Of a stretch of 64,000 bases of DNA, positions 8,952-17,529 are shown in pieces (positions within the stretch are counted from its first letter, which is position 1; every line of letters begins with the position of its first letter). Where the stretch lies: positions 1,477,889 through 1,541,888 of the forward strand of contig DDFJ01000004.1 of the NCBI GenBank assembly GCA_002337125.1. The letters are read 5' to 3'. This DNA is from Chitinophagaceae bacterium UBA1931. Its GTDB lineage: Bacteria; Bacteroidota; Bacteroidia; Chitinophagales; Chitinophagaceae. Under the pieces are notes generated by a model that did not search any database, had not been told where the DNA came from, and was given only the letters and a program-made list of their open reading frames with translations. The position numbers and the translations under genes are program-made.

Positions 8952-9454
8952 TGCAACCAGCTAAAAATATACTGACTGTTTTATTATTGGCAGCATTCAG
9001 CTTACCGCTGATGCTGCCTGTTTTTTTACAGGTAAAACAGCAGTATGTAAAGTGGCAAATGAGTGAAGCTCTCGAACAACAGCAACTCGTTCATCTTAAA
9101 GTAAAAACATCAGCAATACAATGGCTGCGCCGTGGCAAAGAATGTATCATTAACGGTGAGTTGTTTGATGTTAAGAACACTGTTGTCATCAAAAACGAAA
9201 CAATCCTTACCGGTCTGTTTGATAAAAAAGAAACAGAAATCAAAACCACCATTGAAAAACAAACCCGTGAACAGCAGGATGAAAGCAAATGGAAACAATT
9301 GGTAAAACTTTATACAACCTGTCAGGCTTCCACCGGCTTTATTACTATCAAGCCGCCTGTTGCAGCATCAAACTTTAAATTCCGATCTTTCTATACGGCG
9401 TTTTATTTACAGCCATCGCTTGGCATTCTTACGCCTCCTCCTGAAATAGTGTAA
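8951..9454 (+). CDS. Small exported protein upstream of a TonB receptor, unknown function
   Basis: A 167-residue protein of no family I can name. Residues 7-27 form one hydrophobic segment (signal anchor or signal peptide). After it comes a mostly hydrophilic region with WLRRGKECIINGELFDVKN, then a charged stretch rich in E and K (about 105-120), and a C-terminus ending LTPPPEIV. Its ATG overlaps the gpmI stop by one base, and a TonB receptor gene starts about 80 bases further on. Small proteins of this layout (one N-terminal helix, proline-rich end) are often seen next to TonB receptors in Bacteroidota; a role in metal or heme uptake is inference from position only. Confidence 0.7.
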   Translation: MQPAKNILTVLLLAAFSLPLMLPVFLQVKQQYVKWQMSEALEQQQLVHLKVKTSAIQWLRRGKECIINGELFDVKNTVVIKNETILTGLFDKKETEIKTTIEKQTREQQDESKWKQLVKLYTTCQASTGFITIKPPVAASNFKFRSFYTAFYLQPSLGILTPPPEIV

Positions 9455-9532
9455 AGACTACATATCTTTTTTTCTGACATGAACCTTTGCTAAAAAGGTT
9501 GACACTATTTTACAACCAAATATTCTTTTTTA

Positions 9533-12025
9533 ATGAAAAGTATTTTCATAACTGCTTTTTTATTTATAACTACAATTGGCTATTCTCAAACACTTGTAAA
9601 AGGAAAAGTTACAGATGCTGAAACAAAAGCACCATTGCCCGGCGCAACTGTTTTCTTAGCAGGGAAAACAGCGATCACAACTGATAAAGATGGCCGGTTT
9701 TCGTTCGAATGCGGAAAAGCAAATTTTATCACAGTTTCTTATGTTGGCTACGAATCAAAAAAACATACAATTACAAATTGTGCAGATGAAATAAGTGTTG
9801 AACTTGTAACACTCACACAGTCTTTAAATGAAATTGAAATCACAGCATCATCCAATCCAAATAAAAAACTGCTTTACCAACCTGCTGCAATCAGCAAGCT
9901 CTCGCCTGTTGAATTAAAAAGAAGCACTGGCTTATTTTTAACTGATGCGATTAACGGCAATGTTCCAGGGGTAACCATGCAGAGCCGTGGTGTATCATCT
10001 GGCCAGCAATTTAACCTGCGTGGTTATGGCAATGGCATGAGAGGAACAAACGGATTAAACAGCAACTTCGATGGGCAAGGATATAAAGTTTATCTCAACG
10101 GCATTCCTGTTACTGATGCAGAAGGTATTACAACAATGGATGATATCGATTTCGGTTCGGTTGGTAATGTTGAAATCACCAAAGGACCTGCAGGCACTTT
10201 ATATGGACTGGCAATCTCTGGTGCGGTGAACTTAAAAACCATCAAACCTGAAGCAGGAAAAACTTCTTTGGGGCAAGATGTGTTAGTCGGTTCATACGGA
10301 CTGCAACGTTATACCACACATTTTACAACGGCTACTGATAAATCATCCATACTCCTAAATTATGGTCATCAAAAAACAGATGGTTATACCATTCACAATG
10401 CATCGCACAAAGACTTCATCAATGTAGCAGGAGATTTTCAGCCCAACACAAAACAAAAAGTAGCTGTTTATTTTGGTTACAGTAACAGTTACGATGAACG
10501 TAATGGTGAAGATTCAGTAGCACAATATGAAGCGGGCGATTATACCGGCAACATGGAATACATTAAGCGTAATGCACATAGTGCTGTATATACTGTACGT
10601 GCAGGTGTAAGTCATACTTACAACTTTACAAAAGGAATTGATAATACAACGACTGTCTTTGGAACAGCATTCAACAGTAATGCAAGTTCTGCAGGTGGCT
10701 GGACTGATAAAGCAGCATCTAACTGGGGTGCCCGTTCGGTAATGAATACAAAATTTGATCTTAAAAACAATCTTGCGCTGAGTGGTATTACAGGTGTTGA
10801 AACACAACATCAGAATGCAACAACCATTGGATTAGATATGATTGATCCGCAGGGCTCATCGCATGTATGGAAATTAGGCGATCCCTATTTCATCATTGGA
10901 AGTACAGCAGCTGCAACCATTAACGGTGTAAAATCAGATGTGTATACAAACACACATACAACCAGCTTGTTTACCGAATGGACATTAGCGCTGAAAAAAG
11001 ATTTATCCATCACGGCCGGGCTTGGTTACAGCAATATGAAAATTGGTTTGAACGACAGGTTCTACACTTCATCTATTCCAAACAAAGTGCGCCAGTACGA
11101 CACGACTTATAAAGGAATGTTCTCTCCGCATATCGCCATTAACAAAGTATTCAGCAAACAGTTTTCAGCTTACGTTTCATACAGCAAAGGATATAAAGCT
11201 CCCGTAAGTTCTTACTTCTATATTCCTGCAATTGGCACAACTTCAACTGCAACAACATTTAATGGTGCAATAAACAGCAAACTTGAACCTGAGATTGGCA
11301 ACCAGTTTGAAATTGGCACAAAAGGAAATACGCTCAACAATAAGTTGTCTTATCAGCTGGCATTGTTCAACGCAATCTTTTCGCATAAGATGACGGTTGT
11401 TGCTGTGCCAAATCCTGCAAATACTGTTACGCTTTATACATATGTAACCAATGGTGGCAAACAGGATCACAAAGGCATTGAAGCTTCCGTGAGATATACC
11501 GCATATGAATCAGAGAAAGGATTCTTTAAATCAGTAACTCCTTTTGCAAACCTTACCTATTCTGATTTCAAATACAAGGATTTCCGTTATCAAACCAAAG
11601 GCAAAACAAAAACCACACCGCAGGTAGATTCTGCTTACACTGTTGATTACAGTGGATATGCCGTGGCAGGTGTTGCAAAAGTTGTAACAAATGTGGGTAT
11701 TGATGTTGTTTCAAACTACGGGCTTTATCTAAATGCAACATGGTTCTATAAAGATCCGATGTCATTAACATCAAACGGCATTGTAAAAATTGGCGGTGTA
11801 GATAAGACGTACCGCACAGCAGCTTATCATTTACTGAATGCAAAACTTGGTTATCAAACAACTTTATTAAAACATATTGATGCCGATATTTATTTTGGAA
11901 TAAACAATATCACCAATACAAAATATCCGCTGATGGTTTTTGTGAACCAGATTCCTGATGCATATTTAACCGGCCCTAACAAAGCCTTGTATTACGGCGG
12001 AGTAAGTTTAAAATATAATTTCTGA
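9533..12025 (+). CDS. TonB-dependent receptor, probably for heme or an iron complex
   Basis: An 830-residue outer-membrane receptor. After a signal peptide (cleavage near IGYSQ) residues about 20-105 form a carboxypeptidase-regulatory-like domain (VKGKVTDAETKAPLPGATV, then TTDKDGRFSF and VSYVGYESKKH). The plug follows, with NGNVPGVTMQ, FNLRGYG, YLNGIPVTDAEG and VEITKGPAGTLYG. The rest is a 22-strand barrel pattern ending in KYNF with the terminal aromatic. HmuTUV-type ABC genes follow on the same strand, so heme or an iron chelate is the likely ligand. A strong terminator directly after the gene suggests the receptor is made in excess over the ABC proteins. Confidence 0.9.
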   Translation: MKSIFITAFLFITTIGYSQTLVKGKVTDAETKAPLPGATVFLAGKTAITTDKDGRFSFECGKANFITVSYVGYESKKHTITNCADEISVELVTLTQSLNEIEITASSNPNKKLLYQPAAISKLSPVELKRSTGLFLTDAINGNVPGVTMQSRGVSSGQQFNLRGYGNGMRGTNGLNSNFDGQGYKVYLNGIPVTDAEGITTMDDIDFGSVGNVEITKGPAGTLYGLAISGAVNLKTIKPEAGKTSLGQDVLVGSYGLQRYTTHFTTATDKSSILLNYGHQKTDGYTIHNASHKDFINVAGDFQPNTKQKVAVYFGYSNSYDERNGEDSVAQYEAGDYTGNMEYIKRNAHSAVYTVRAGVSHTYNFTKGIDNTTTVFGTAFNSNASSAGGWTDKAASNWGARSVMNTKFDLKNNLALSGITGVETQHQNATTIGLDMIDPQGSSHVWKLGDPYFIIGSTAAATINGVKSDVYTNTHTTSLFTEWTLALKKDLSITAGLGYSNMKIGLNDRFYTSSIPNKVRQYDTTYKGMFSPHIAINKVFSKQFSAYVSYSKGYKAPVSSYFYIPAIGTTSTATTFNGAINSKLEPEIGNQFEIGTKGNTLNNKLSYQLALFNAIFSHKMTVVAVPNPANTVTLYTYVTNGGKQDHKGIEASVRYTAYESEKGFFKSVTPFANLTYSDFKYKDFRYQTKGKTKTTPQVDSAYTVDYSGYAVAGVAKVVTNVGIDVVSNYGLYLNATWFYKDPMSLTSNGIVKIGGVDKTYRTAAYHLLNAKLGYQTTLLKHIDADIYFGINNITNTKYPLMVFVNQIPDAYLTGPNKALYYGGVSLKYNF

Positions 12026-12032
12026 TTTTTAC

Positions 12033-12060
12033 AGGAGCAGTTTATGACTGCTCCTTTTTA
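12033..12060 (+). terminator. Intrinsic terminator between TonB receptor and hmuT
   Basis: Perfect 8-bp stem AGGAGCAG (12033-12040) / CTGCTCCT (12048-12055) with a 7-base loop, followed by TTTTA and a further T run. It lies 7 bases after the receptor stop and 15 bases before the hmuT ATG, so some read-through or a separate promoter is needed for the ABC genes. Confidence 0.8.
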
Positions 12061-12070
12061 ATTTTTTAAA

Positions 12071-12964
12071 ATGAAAAAATTATTATTTGCAGCATGCGCA
12101 TTGGCATTGATGGTTTCCTGCGGAAGATTTGCCAACAAAGAAGTTGATGGCAAAAAAGATATGCGCATTGTTAGTCTTTCGAAACATTTAACTGAAATGG
12201 TATTCGCATTGGGTAAAGGTTACAACCTTGTTGCTGTTGATTTAAGCAGTACTTACCCCGACAGTGCAAAACTGTTGAAAACAGTTGGCTATCACCGTGC
12301 ATTAAATCCTGAAGGAATTATTTCCATGAATCCTGACCTTGTGATTCACAGCAATGATATCGGACCTGAAAATGTTCTGCCACAAATAACACAGGCAGGA
12401 TTAAACATTAAAGCATTTGGCGGAGCGAATACAATTGACAGTGCAAAACTATTATTAAAAGAGCTGGGTGTTTTCTTTGGCACTGAACAGAAGGCTGATT
12501 CCATTATCAAAAAAATGGATAATGATATTGCAAGAGCAGCTGACACATTGAAAGCTTATGGCATCAAAGATTCATTACGTGTGATGGTTATTCATTTTGG
12601 CCTGCGCAACAATAATTATTTTGTAATGAGCGGAAGAAATGGTGTGGCTGATAAAATGTTACGCCTGGCTGGTTGCACACCTGCATTATACGATGGAAAA
12701 GGCGCAAGGGAAATGAGTCCCGAAGCTGTAGCGCTTGCAAACCCCGACGTAATCATTGCAACTGATTTTGGTTTCGACAGGATGGGCAGCATGGATAAAT
12801 TCATTTCATCTGTTCCGGGAGTGGCATTAACCAATGCCGGGAAAAACAAACGCATCATTCGTTTTGAAGAACACGATATTGTTTATTTTGGTCCACGCAG
12901 TGGTGAAAATATTATCAACCTCATTCACTTGCTTTATCCAAACAGCAGCAGTGCAGCGAAATAA
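12071..12964 (+). CDS. hmuT: Heme ABC transporter substrate-binding lipoprotein, HmuT-like
   Basis: A 297-residue periplasmic binding protein anchored as a lipoprotein (signal peptide with lipobox LMVSC). The fold is the helical-backbone type used for heme, siderophores and B12. The segment MRIVSLSKHLTEMVFALG starts the first lobe, and VGYHRALNPEGIISMNPDLVI matches the HmuT pattern with the conserved GYxRxLNxEGI, which in HmuT contains the heme-ligand tyrosine. The second lobe includes NPDVIIATDFGFD. It is followed by permease and ATPase genes with overlaps, forming a complete importer. Heme is the best guess because of the GYxR motif; a ferric siderophore is the alternative. Confidence 0.85.
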   Translation: MKKLLFAACALALMVSCGRFANKEVDGKKDMRIVSLSKHLTEMVFALGKGYNLVAVDLSSTYPDSAKLLKTVGYHRALNPEGIISMNPDLVIHSNDIGPENVLPQITQAGLNIKAFGGANTIDSAKLLLKELGVFFGTEQKADSIIKKMDNDIARAADTLKAYGIKDSLRVMVIHFGLRNNNYFVMSGRNGVADKMLRLAGCTPALYDGKGAREMSPEAVALANPDVIIATDFGFDRMGSMDKFISSVPGVALTNAGKNKRIIRFEEHDIVYFGPRSGENIINLIHLLYPNSSSAAK

Positions 12965-14000
12965 ATTGTTCATACCGCTTCTTGTTTTGTTACTCTTTGT
13001 AATTGTAATAACCGCAATTGCTTTGGGTTCAGTGTCTATTCTACCTTCTGATATGTTATCGGCTGTTATTCATTTTTTCCAGGGGAAAAAAGCAGCCAAC
13101 ATCTATGAGGGAGTTTTTCTTCAGCTTCGTTTACCAAGAGTTTTATTATGTGCAATAACAGGAGCTGTATTATCTGTAAGCGGAGTTCTTATGCAGGGAC
13201 TTTTTCGTAATCCTATTGTTGAACCGGGGTTGGTAGGCACCAGCTCAGGTGCAGCATTGGGCGCTTCAATTGTTTTTGTTTTAGCCTCTGGTTTCAGCCC
13301 AGCATTAAAAAGTTTTACAGGTCCGTTGTTGGTGCCTCTTGCAGCATTTGCCGGCGCATTAACTGCAACCTATGCCGTTTATTCACTCGCAAGAAATGCA
13401 AAACGTATTTCCATTCTTTCGTTATTACTTATTGGGATTGCTGTAAATGCAGTTTGCTTAAGCGGAACAGGTTTTATGAGCTACATTGCCCGTGATCCGC
13501 AGGCAAGGAGCATTACGTTCTGGAATCTTGGAACTTTTTCAGGCGCATCGTGGCTGCAGGTACTCATTGTTGGATTAACAGCAACAGTGATTTTTATTTT
13601 CGCCTTCCGGCAGTCAAAACAACTCAACGCATTATTATTAGGTGAAGAAGAAGCTACTTACCTGGGAGTTGATGCAGATAAACTGAAACGAAGAATTCTT
13701 TTACTGAACACTGCAATGGTTTCTGTTGCTACAGCATTTGTTGGAGTCATCAGTTTTATGGGATTGATTGTGCCGCATATTTTACGTTTACTCATTGGTA
13801 GTGATAACAAAAAACTTTTGCCGGCTTCGATGTTACTTGGCGCAGCTTTACTCACTCTTGCCGATTTATGTGCACGTATCATTATTTCACCAGCCGAAGT
13901 ACCGATTGGTATTCTCACTTCGTTGGTTGGTGCACCTGTATTTATTTTTTTACTGAGGCGGTTTAATTTAACACAGCAAAAAGGCGGGTACAATGCTTAA
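12951..14000 (+). CDS. hmuU: FecCD-family ABC permease, HmuU-like
   Basis: Inner-membrane permease of the BtuC/FecCD family that passes heme or ferric complexes to the cytoplasm. From the GTG at 12951 it has 349 residues, the normal size, with about ten hydrophobic helices. Markers are LRLPRVLLCAITGAVLSVSG, the LMQGLFRNPIVEPGLVG motif, GALTATY, and FVGLIVPHILR-like VISFMGLIVPHILRLL near the C-terminus (coupling helix region). The reading frame extends back to 12834 inside hmuT, but that would add a non-family leader. The GTG start overlaps the hmuT stop by 14 bases, which implies translational coupling. Its own stop overlaps hmuV by 8 bases. Confidence 0.9.
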   Translation: MQRNKLFIPLLVLLLFVIVITAIALGSVSILPSDMLSAVIHFFQGKKAANIYEGVFLQLRLPRVLLCAITGAVLSVSGVLMQGLFRNPIVEPGLVGTSSGAALGASIVFVLASGFSPALKSFTGPLLVPLAAFAGALTATYAVYSLARNAKRISILSLLLIGIAVNAVCLSGTGFMSYIARDPQARSITFWNLGTFSGASWLQVLIVGLTATVIFIFAFRQSKQLNALLLGEEEATYLGVDADKLKRRILLLNTAMVSVATAFVGVISFMGLIVPHILRLLIGSDNKKLLPASMLLGAALLTLADLCARIIISPAEVPIGILTSLVGAPVFIFLLRRFNLTQQKGGYNA

Positions 14001-14793
14001 AGTACAAAACATACAATACAGCATTGGTAAAAAAGAAATCGTCAGGGATATTTCTGCTGAATTTCTGCCCGGTGAGTTCAATGTAATTCTTGGACCAAAC
14101 GGTTCAGGCAAATCAACTTTCCTCAAAATCTTCAGCGGTGAAATAAACGGTTACAGTGGCTCGGTTTTTTATAACCAAACAAACATCAGCCACGAAAAAA
14201 AAGCCACGCTGGCAAAGTTCAGGGCAGTATTAAGTCAGCAGCCCGAATTGAGTTTTCCATTGACTGTTGATGAAGTAATCATGATGGGTCGCTATCCGCA
14301 TTTTCATTTCTCCCCAACAAAAAAGGATATTACGATTTGTAATGAAGTCATCAGCAAACTTGACTTATCCTCTTTTAAAGAAAGAAACTATTTAACCCTG
14401 AGTGGTGGCGAAAAACAACGGGTGCAGCTGGCACGTATTCTTGCCCAGATTTGGGAAGCAGATTCATCAACAGTTCGCTATCTCTTATTAGATGAACCGT
14501 TAAATAACCTTGACATCAGCCATCAGCAGGAAATCATGCAACTGGCAAAAGAATTTACCGGCAGTAAAACAGTCATTGTAGCCGTTCTTCACGATATTAA
14601 TCTGGCTACCCAGTATGCCGATAAATTATTTTTCCTCAAAGACGGTCAGCTTGTTGCCCAAGGTAAGCCCGCAGAGATTCTGACACCCGGTCTTTTACTG
14701 CAGGTTTTCAACACTTCTACCACGATTATACAAAACCCCGTCACCAACACACCCCTTGTTCTGTACCACACACCTGGCAATCTGCTGCAATAA
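13993..14793 (+). CDS. hmuV: Heme ABC transporter ATP-binding protein, HmuV-like
   Basis: The 266-residue ATPase of the importer. Walker A is GPNGSGKST (34-42), the signature is LSGGEKQRVQLAR, Walker B is RYLLLDEP and the switch histidine lies in VAVLHDINLA. The segment VLSQQPELSFPLTVDEVIMMGRYPH is characteristic of the HmuV subgroup, as is the insertion AQIWEADSSTVRY before Walker B. The gene overlaps the permease by 8 bases. After its stop only a weak 4-bp hairpin with a T run (about 14811-14829) is seen. Confidence 0.92.
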   Translation: MLKVQNIQYSIGKKEIVRDISAEFLPGEFNVILGPNGSGKSTFLKIFSGEINGYSGSVFYNQTNISHEKKATLAKFRAVLSQQPELSFPLTVDEVIMMGRYPHFHFSPTKKDITICNEVISKLDLSSFKERNYLTLSGGEKQRVQLARILAQIWEADSSTVRYLLLDEPLNNLDISHQQEIMQLAKEFTGSKTVIVAVLHDINLATQYADKLFFLKDGQLVAQGKPAEILTPGLLLQVFNTSTTIIQNPVTNTPLVLYHTPGNLLQ

Positions 14794-14895
14794 AAGTTAT
14801 GACCAGTTCAGGCATAATAAATGCTTTTTTAGCAAATTAAGCAGCAATTATATCATGGAATTTGTCTAAATTCAGGGTTGCAAACCCATCTGTGA

Positions 14896-15480
14896 ATGAC
14901 TGAAGAAGCAATCTTGCAAGGTTGTTTGAAAAATCAACCCGTTGCACAACAGGAATTATACAGCCGTTACAGCCCCAAGATGTTGGCTGTATGTTACCGT
15001 TTTGCCCGCAACAGAGAAGATGCCGAAGACATGTTGCAGGAAGGTTTCATCAGGGTATTCACACAAATTCATCAGTTTCAGAACAAAGGCTCTTTTGAAG
15101 GTTGGATCAGGCGGATCATTGTTCATACCTGCATTAATCATCTGAAAAAACATAAGAAGTTTAATGACAGTGTGGATATAACACAAGCACATACTGTGCA
15201 AATCAGGGAAGACAGTGTTCCTTCTATCATCCAGGCCAAACAGGTAATAGAATGTATCAGGATGTTGCCCGTTGGCTACCGAACGGTATTGAACCTTTTT
15301 GCAATTGACGGTTACACTCATCGTGAAATTGCTGCAATGCTCGACATTGAAGAAAGTACAAGCCGGTCGCAATACACAAGAGCAAAGGCCATGCTGGAGC
15401 AGATTTTAGTGCAGAAAAAAATTATTCTACGGCCTCAGAGACAGGATGAATGGGTGGCAGCAGCCCATCCTCGGTTTTAA
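14896..15480 (+). CDS. ECF-type sigma-70 family RNA polymerase sigma factor
   Basis: A 194-residue group 4 sigma factor. Region 2 covers about residues 20-90, with LYSRYSPKMLAVCYRFARNREDAEDMLQEGFIRVF, the helix that contacts the beta-prime coiled coil, and FEGWIRRIIVHTCINHLKK for -10 recognition and melting. Region 4 (about 130-180) contains LPVGYRTVLNLFAIDGYTHREIAAMLDIEESTSRSQYTRAKAMLE, a helix-turn-helix with the usual spacing. The next gene, 27 bases downstream, encodes a protein with an anti-sigma-like N-terminus and is its likely regulator. Many Bacteroidota have several such pairs; the target genes cannot be told from the sequence. Confidence 0.93.
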   Translation: MTEEAILQGCLKNQPVAQQELYSRYSPKMLAVCYRFARNREDAEDMLQEGFIRVFTQIHQFQNKGSFEGWIRRIIVHTCINHLKKHKKFNDSVDITQAHTVQIREDSVPSIIQAKQVIECIRMLPVGYRTVLNLFAIDGYTHREIAAMLDIEESTSRSQYTRAKAMLEQILVQKKIILRPQRQDEWVAAAHPRF

Positions 15481-15507
15481 CATCCGTACAACCAAACTAA
15501 ACTGATT

Positions 15508-16905
15508 ATGGAGCGCTATATGTACCAGGACGAATCATTTGAAAGGATGCTGAAGCAGAAGGCGGATGAGTACAAAATGTATCCGTCGGGCAATATTTGG
15601 GAAAACATTCAGCAGCGGGTTCAGAAAAAATCATACCTGTTTAATCTGAAATCCACCAGCCTCACTATTCTTCTTCTTACTGTTTGTTCAATTTATATTT
15701 CCAGCAATCAACAAGCTTATACCAAACTTTCTTCTGAAAAAGTTCAGCAATTAATTGCGGCAACAGAATCAACTGTACCAACAACTACTTTTATTTCAAA
15801 ACAACCATCACATCAACCAACATCTTTATCAATAAAGCATGCTGATGTGGTCGTTTATGAAACCCCGGCCAATATTTCCAACAAGGAAGAAGTTGTGTTG
15901 AACAATGCTGACGAAAGCAATACAACAGTTTCATCACAAACAAATCATACGGAAGTTATAATATCTCCTGAAACAGCAAACAACAGCACTGTAAATACAA
16001 ACGATGAACAGAGCAGTGAAGAATTGCTTGAAAAAACAGGACCGGCTTCAACTCAAACTTCTTTAGTTCCCGGTATGCCAACAATAGTTCCTGAGCAAAC
16101 ATTACCTGAACTTCCTGAAGTCGAGAATACTATTACTGAGCCTGAATCAGCAACATTAAAAACAGATGCGGAATTAAACTACGAAGTAAATATTCCTCTT
16201 TTAGTGAAACCAAAACTCAAAAAAGAAATTCAGTATTTCGTAACGCCTTCAGCCAGCTATAGAATCTTATACGCAGAGAACCTGTTTACATTCGGGAATA
16301 TTCCACAACAGGATCCTAATAATGCTGTAACACATAAGCCAGCAATGGGTGTTGAAGCAGGTGCGGTAGTACGTTTCCCGGTTTCACCAAAATTCAGGTT
16401 TGTAGCCGGTTTACAGTTCAACTATACACGTTATACAGTTAGTGCATATAATTCCACACCTCAGTTAACTACTGTACGGCTAAACTATTCCGGCGTTCAG
16501 CAACGTGTAAGCACGCTCAATAACAGCAATGGCTTCTGGCCAAATGATATTGCCAATGAAACTTACCAGGTTGCAATTCCATTGGGATTCCAGTTACAGC
16601 TTGCAGGAAACAAAAAGCTGCAATGGAATATCGGGGCTGAAGTACAGCCAACTTATATGATGAAGGCTTCAGGATACCTTGTAACAAACGATTACACCAA
16701 GTACATAAAGGCTCCTGATCTTTTAAGTCATTTAAACATGAACACATCACTACAGACATTCTTAAGCTGGGATGCTAAAAGCTATAAGATTATTGCAGGG
16801 CCACAGTTCAGGTACCAGATGTTTTCTAATGCGCCCGATTATCCCATCCAGGAACACTTAATTGATTATGGCTTCCGTGTAGGAATAATCAAAACACTTC
16901 GTTAA
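15508..16905 (+). CDS. Anti-sigma-like inner-membrane segment joined to an outer-membrane barrel-type domain
   Basis: A 465-residue protein. Residues 1-45 are soluble and match the short anti-sigma-like pattern common in Bacteroidota (SFERMLKQKADEYKMYPSGNIWENIQQRV, with the conserved P..IW..I). Residues about 48-66 form one membrane helix (STSLTILLLTVCSIYIS). Residues 67-225 are rich in S, T, N, E and P and look disordered. From about 240 to the end there are alternating amphipathic strands (FVTPSASYRIL, VEAGAVVRFPV, FRFVAGLQFNYTRY, YQVAIPLGFQLQL, YKIIAGPQFRYQMF) like a small porin-type barrel. This suggests a sigma-factor partner spanning the envelope. The barrel and anti-sigma assignments are inference from pattern. 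Confidence 0.75.
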   Translation: MERYMYQDESFERMLKQKADEYKMYPSGNIWENIQQRVQKKSYLFNLKSTSLTILLLTVCSIYISSNQQAYTKLSSEKVQQLIAATESTVPTTTFISKQPSHQPTSLSIKHADVVVYETPANISNKEEVVLNNADESNTTVSSQTNHTEVIISPETANNSTVNTNDEQSSEELLEKTGPASTQTSLVPGMPTIVPEQTLPELPEVENTITEPESATLKTDAELNYEVNIPLLVKPKLKKEIQYFVTPSASYRILYAENLFTFGNIPQQDPNNAVTHKPAMGVEAGAVVRFPVSPKFRFVAGLQFNYTRYTVSAYNSTPQLTTVRLNYSGVQQRVSTLNNSNGFWPNDIANETYQVAIPLGFQLQLAGNKKLQWNIGAEVQPTYMMKASGYLVTNDYTKYIKAPDLLSHLNMNTSLQTFLSWDAKSYKIIAGPQFRYQMFSNAPDYPIQEHLIDYGFRVGIIKTLR

Positions 16906-16956
16906 GTCTTTCTGCATTTCTTTATTCAGAAAACCAGATTTCAATATTTTTACAGC

Positions 16957-17529
16957 ATGATCAAACACATGCCTGTAATTCTTTTACTTGCCGGGGTATT
17001 TATTTTCGGCAGCTGTAAAGACAAAAAAACTGAGCCAAAAGATTATATAAATGTAAGCGCCTACCTCAAAGGGCAGCTGAAGTATATTGACACTGTTCCG
17101 TTTGCTTTTCTGAAGCTTGTAAAAAAAGACAGCATTTTTACAGATTCCCAATACATCACAAAAGAGCAGGTGAAAAACATAATCAATGAATTTCTTGTAA
17201 AAGAGCTGGAAAAAGGAAACTTCGAAAAGAACTATAAAGAAATCTCTTTTGCCGATGCAACCATTAAAATGGTTACAATTAACTACGAAAGCATTGACAA
17301 AAGCAATCCTGTTTCAAGAATAGATGTGTATGTAAATCCTGACAAAGAAAGAATTAGCCAGGTATATCTTGTTCGCTCTAAAGAAAACAGCGACTCAACC
17401 ATTACACAACAACTGTTGTGGAAACATAACAAAGACTTTTTACTGGTTACTACTGTTTCTAAAAAAGATCAACCCGAAAAAACAATAACAGAAAAAATTA
17501 TTTGGGACGACAGGCCTGATGAAGAATGA
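16957..17529 (+). CDS. Hypothetical lipoprotein
   Basis: A 190-residue lipoprotein: signal peptide with lipobox VFIFGSC, then a charged soluble domain. Visible pieces are YLKGQLKYIDTVPFAFLKLVKKD, KNIINEFLVKEL and a run of strands (VSRIDVYVNPDKERISQVYLVR, QQLLWKHNKDFLLVTTV). I do not recognise a family beyond resemblance to other small Bacteroidota lipoproteins. Its stop overlaps the uvrC start (ATGA), so the two genes are coupled. It could be involved in envelope upkeep with the sigma factor upstream, but nothing in the sequence shows this. Confidence 0.75.
   Translation: MIKHMPVILLLAGVFIFGSCKDKKTEPKDYINVSAYLKGQLKYIDTVPFAFLKLVKKDSIFTDSQYITKEQVKNIINEFLVKELEKGNFEKNYKEISFADATIKMVTINYESIDKSNPVSRIDVYVNPDKERISQVYLVRSKENSDSTITQQLLWKHNKDFLLVTTVSKKDQPEKTITEKIIWDDRPDEE

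Noticed and set aside
14811..14829. GCAT/ATGC hairpin with T run after hmuV
   Set aside because: The stem is only 4 bp; too weak to call a terminator.
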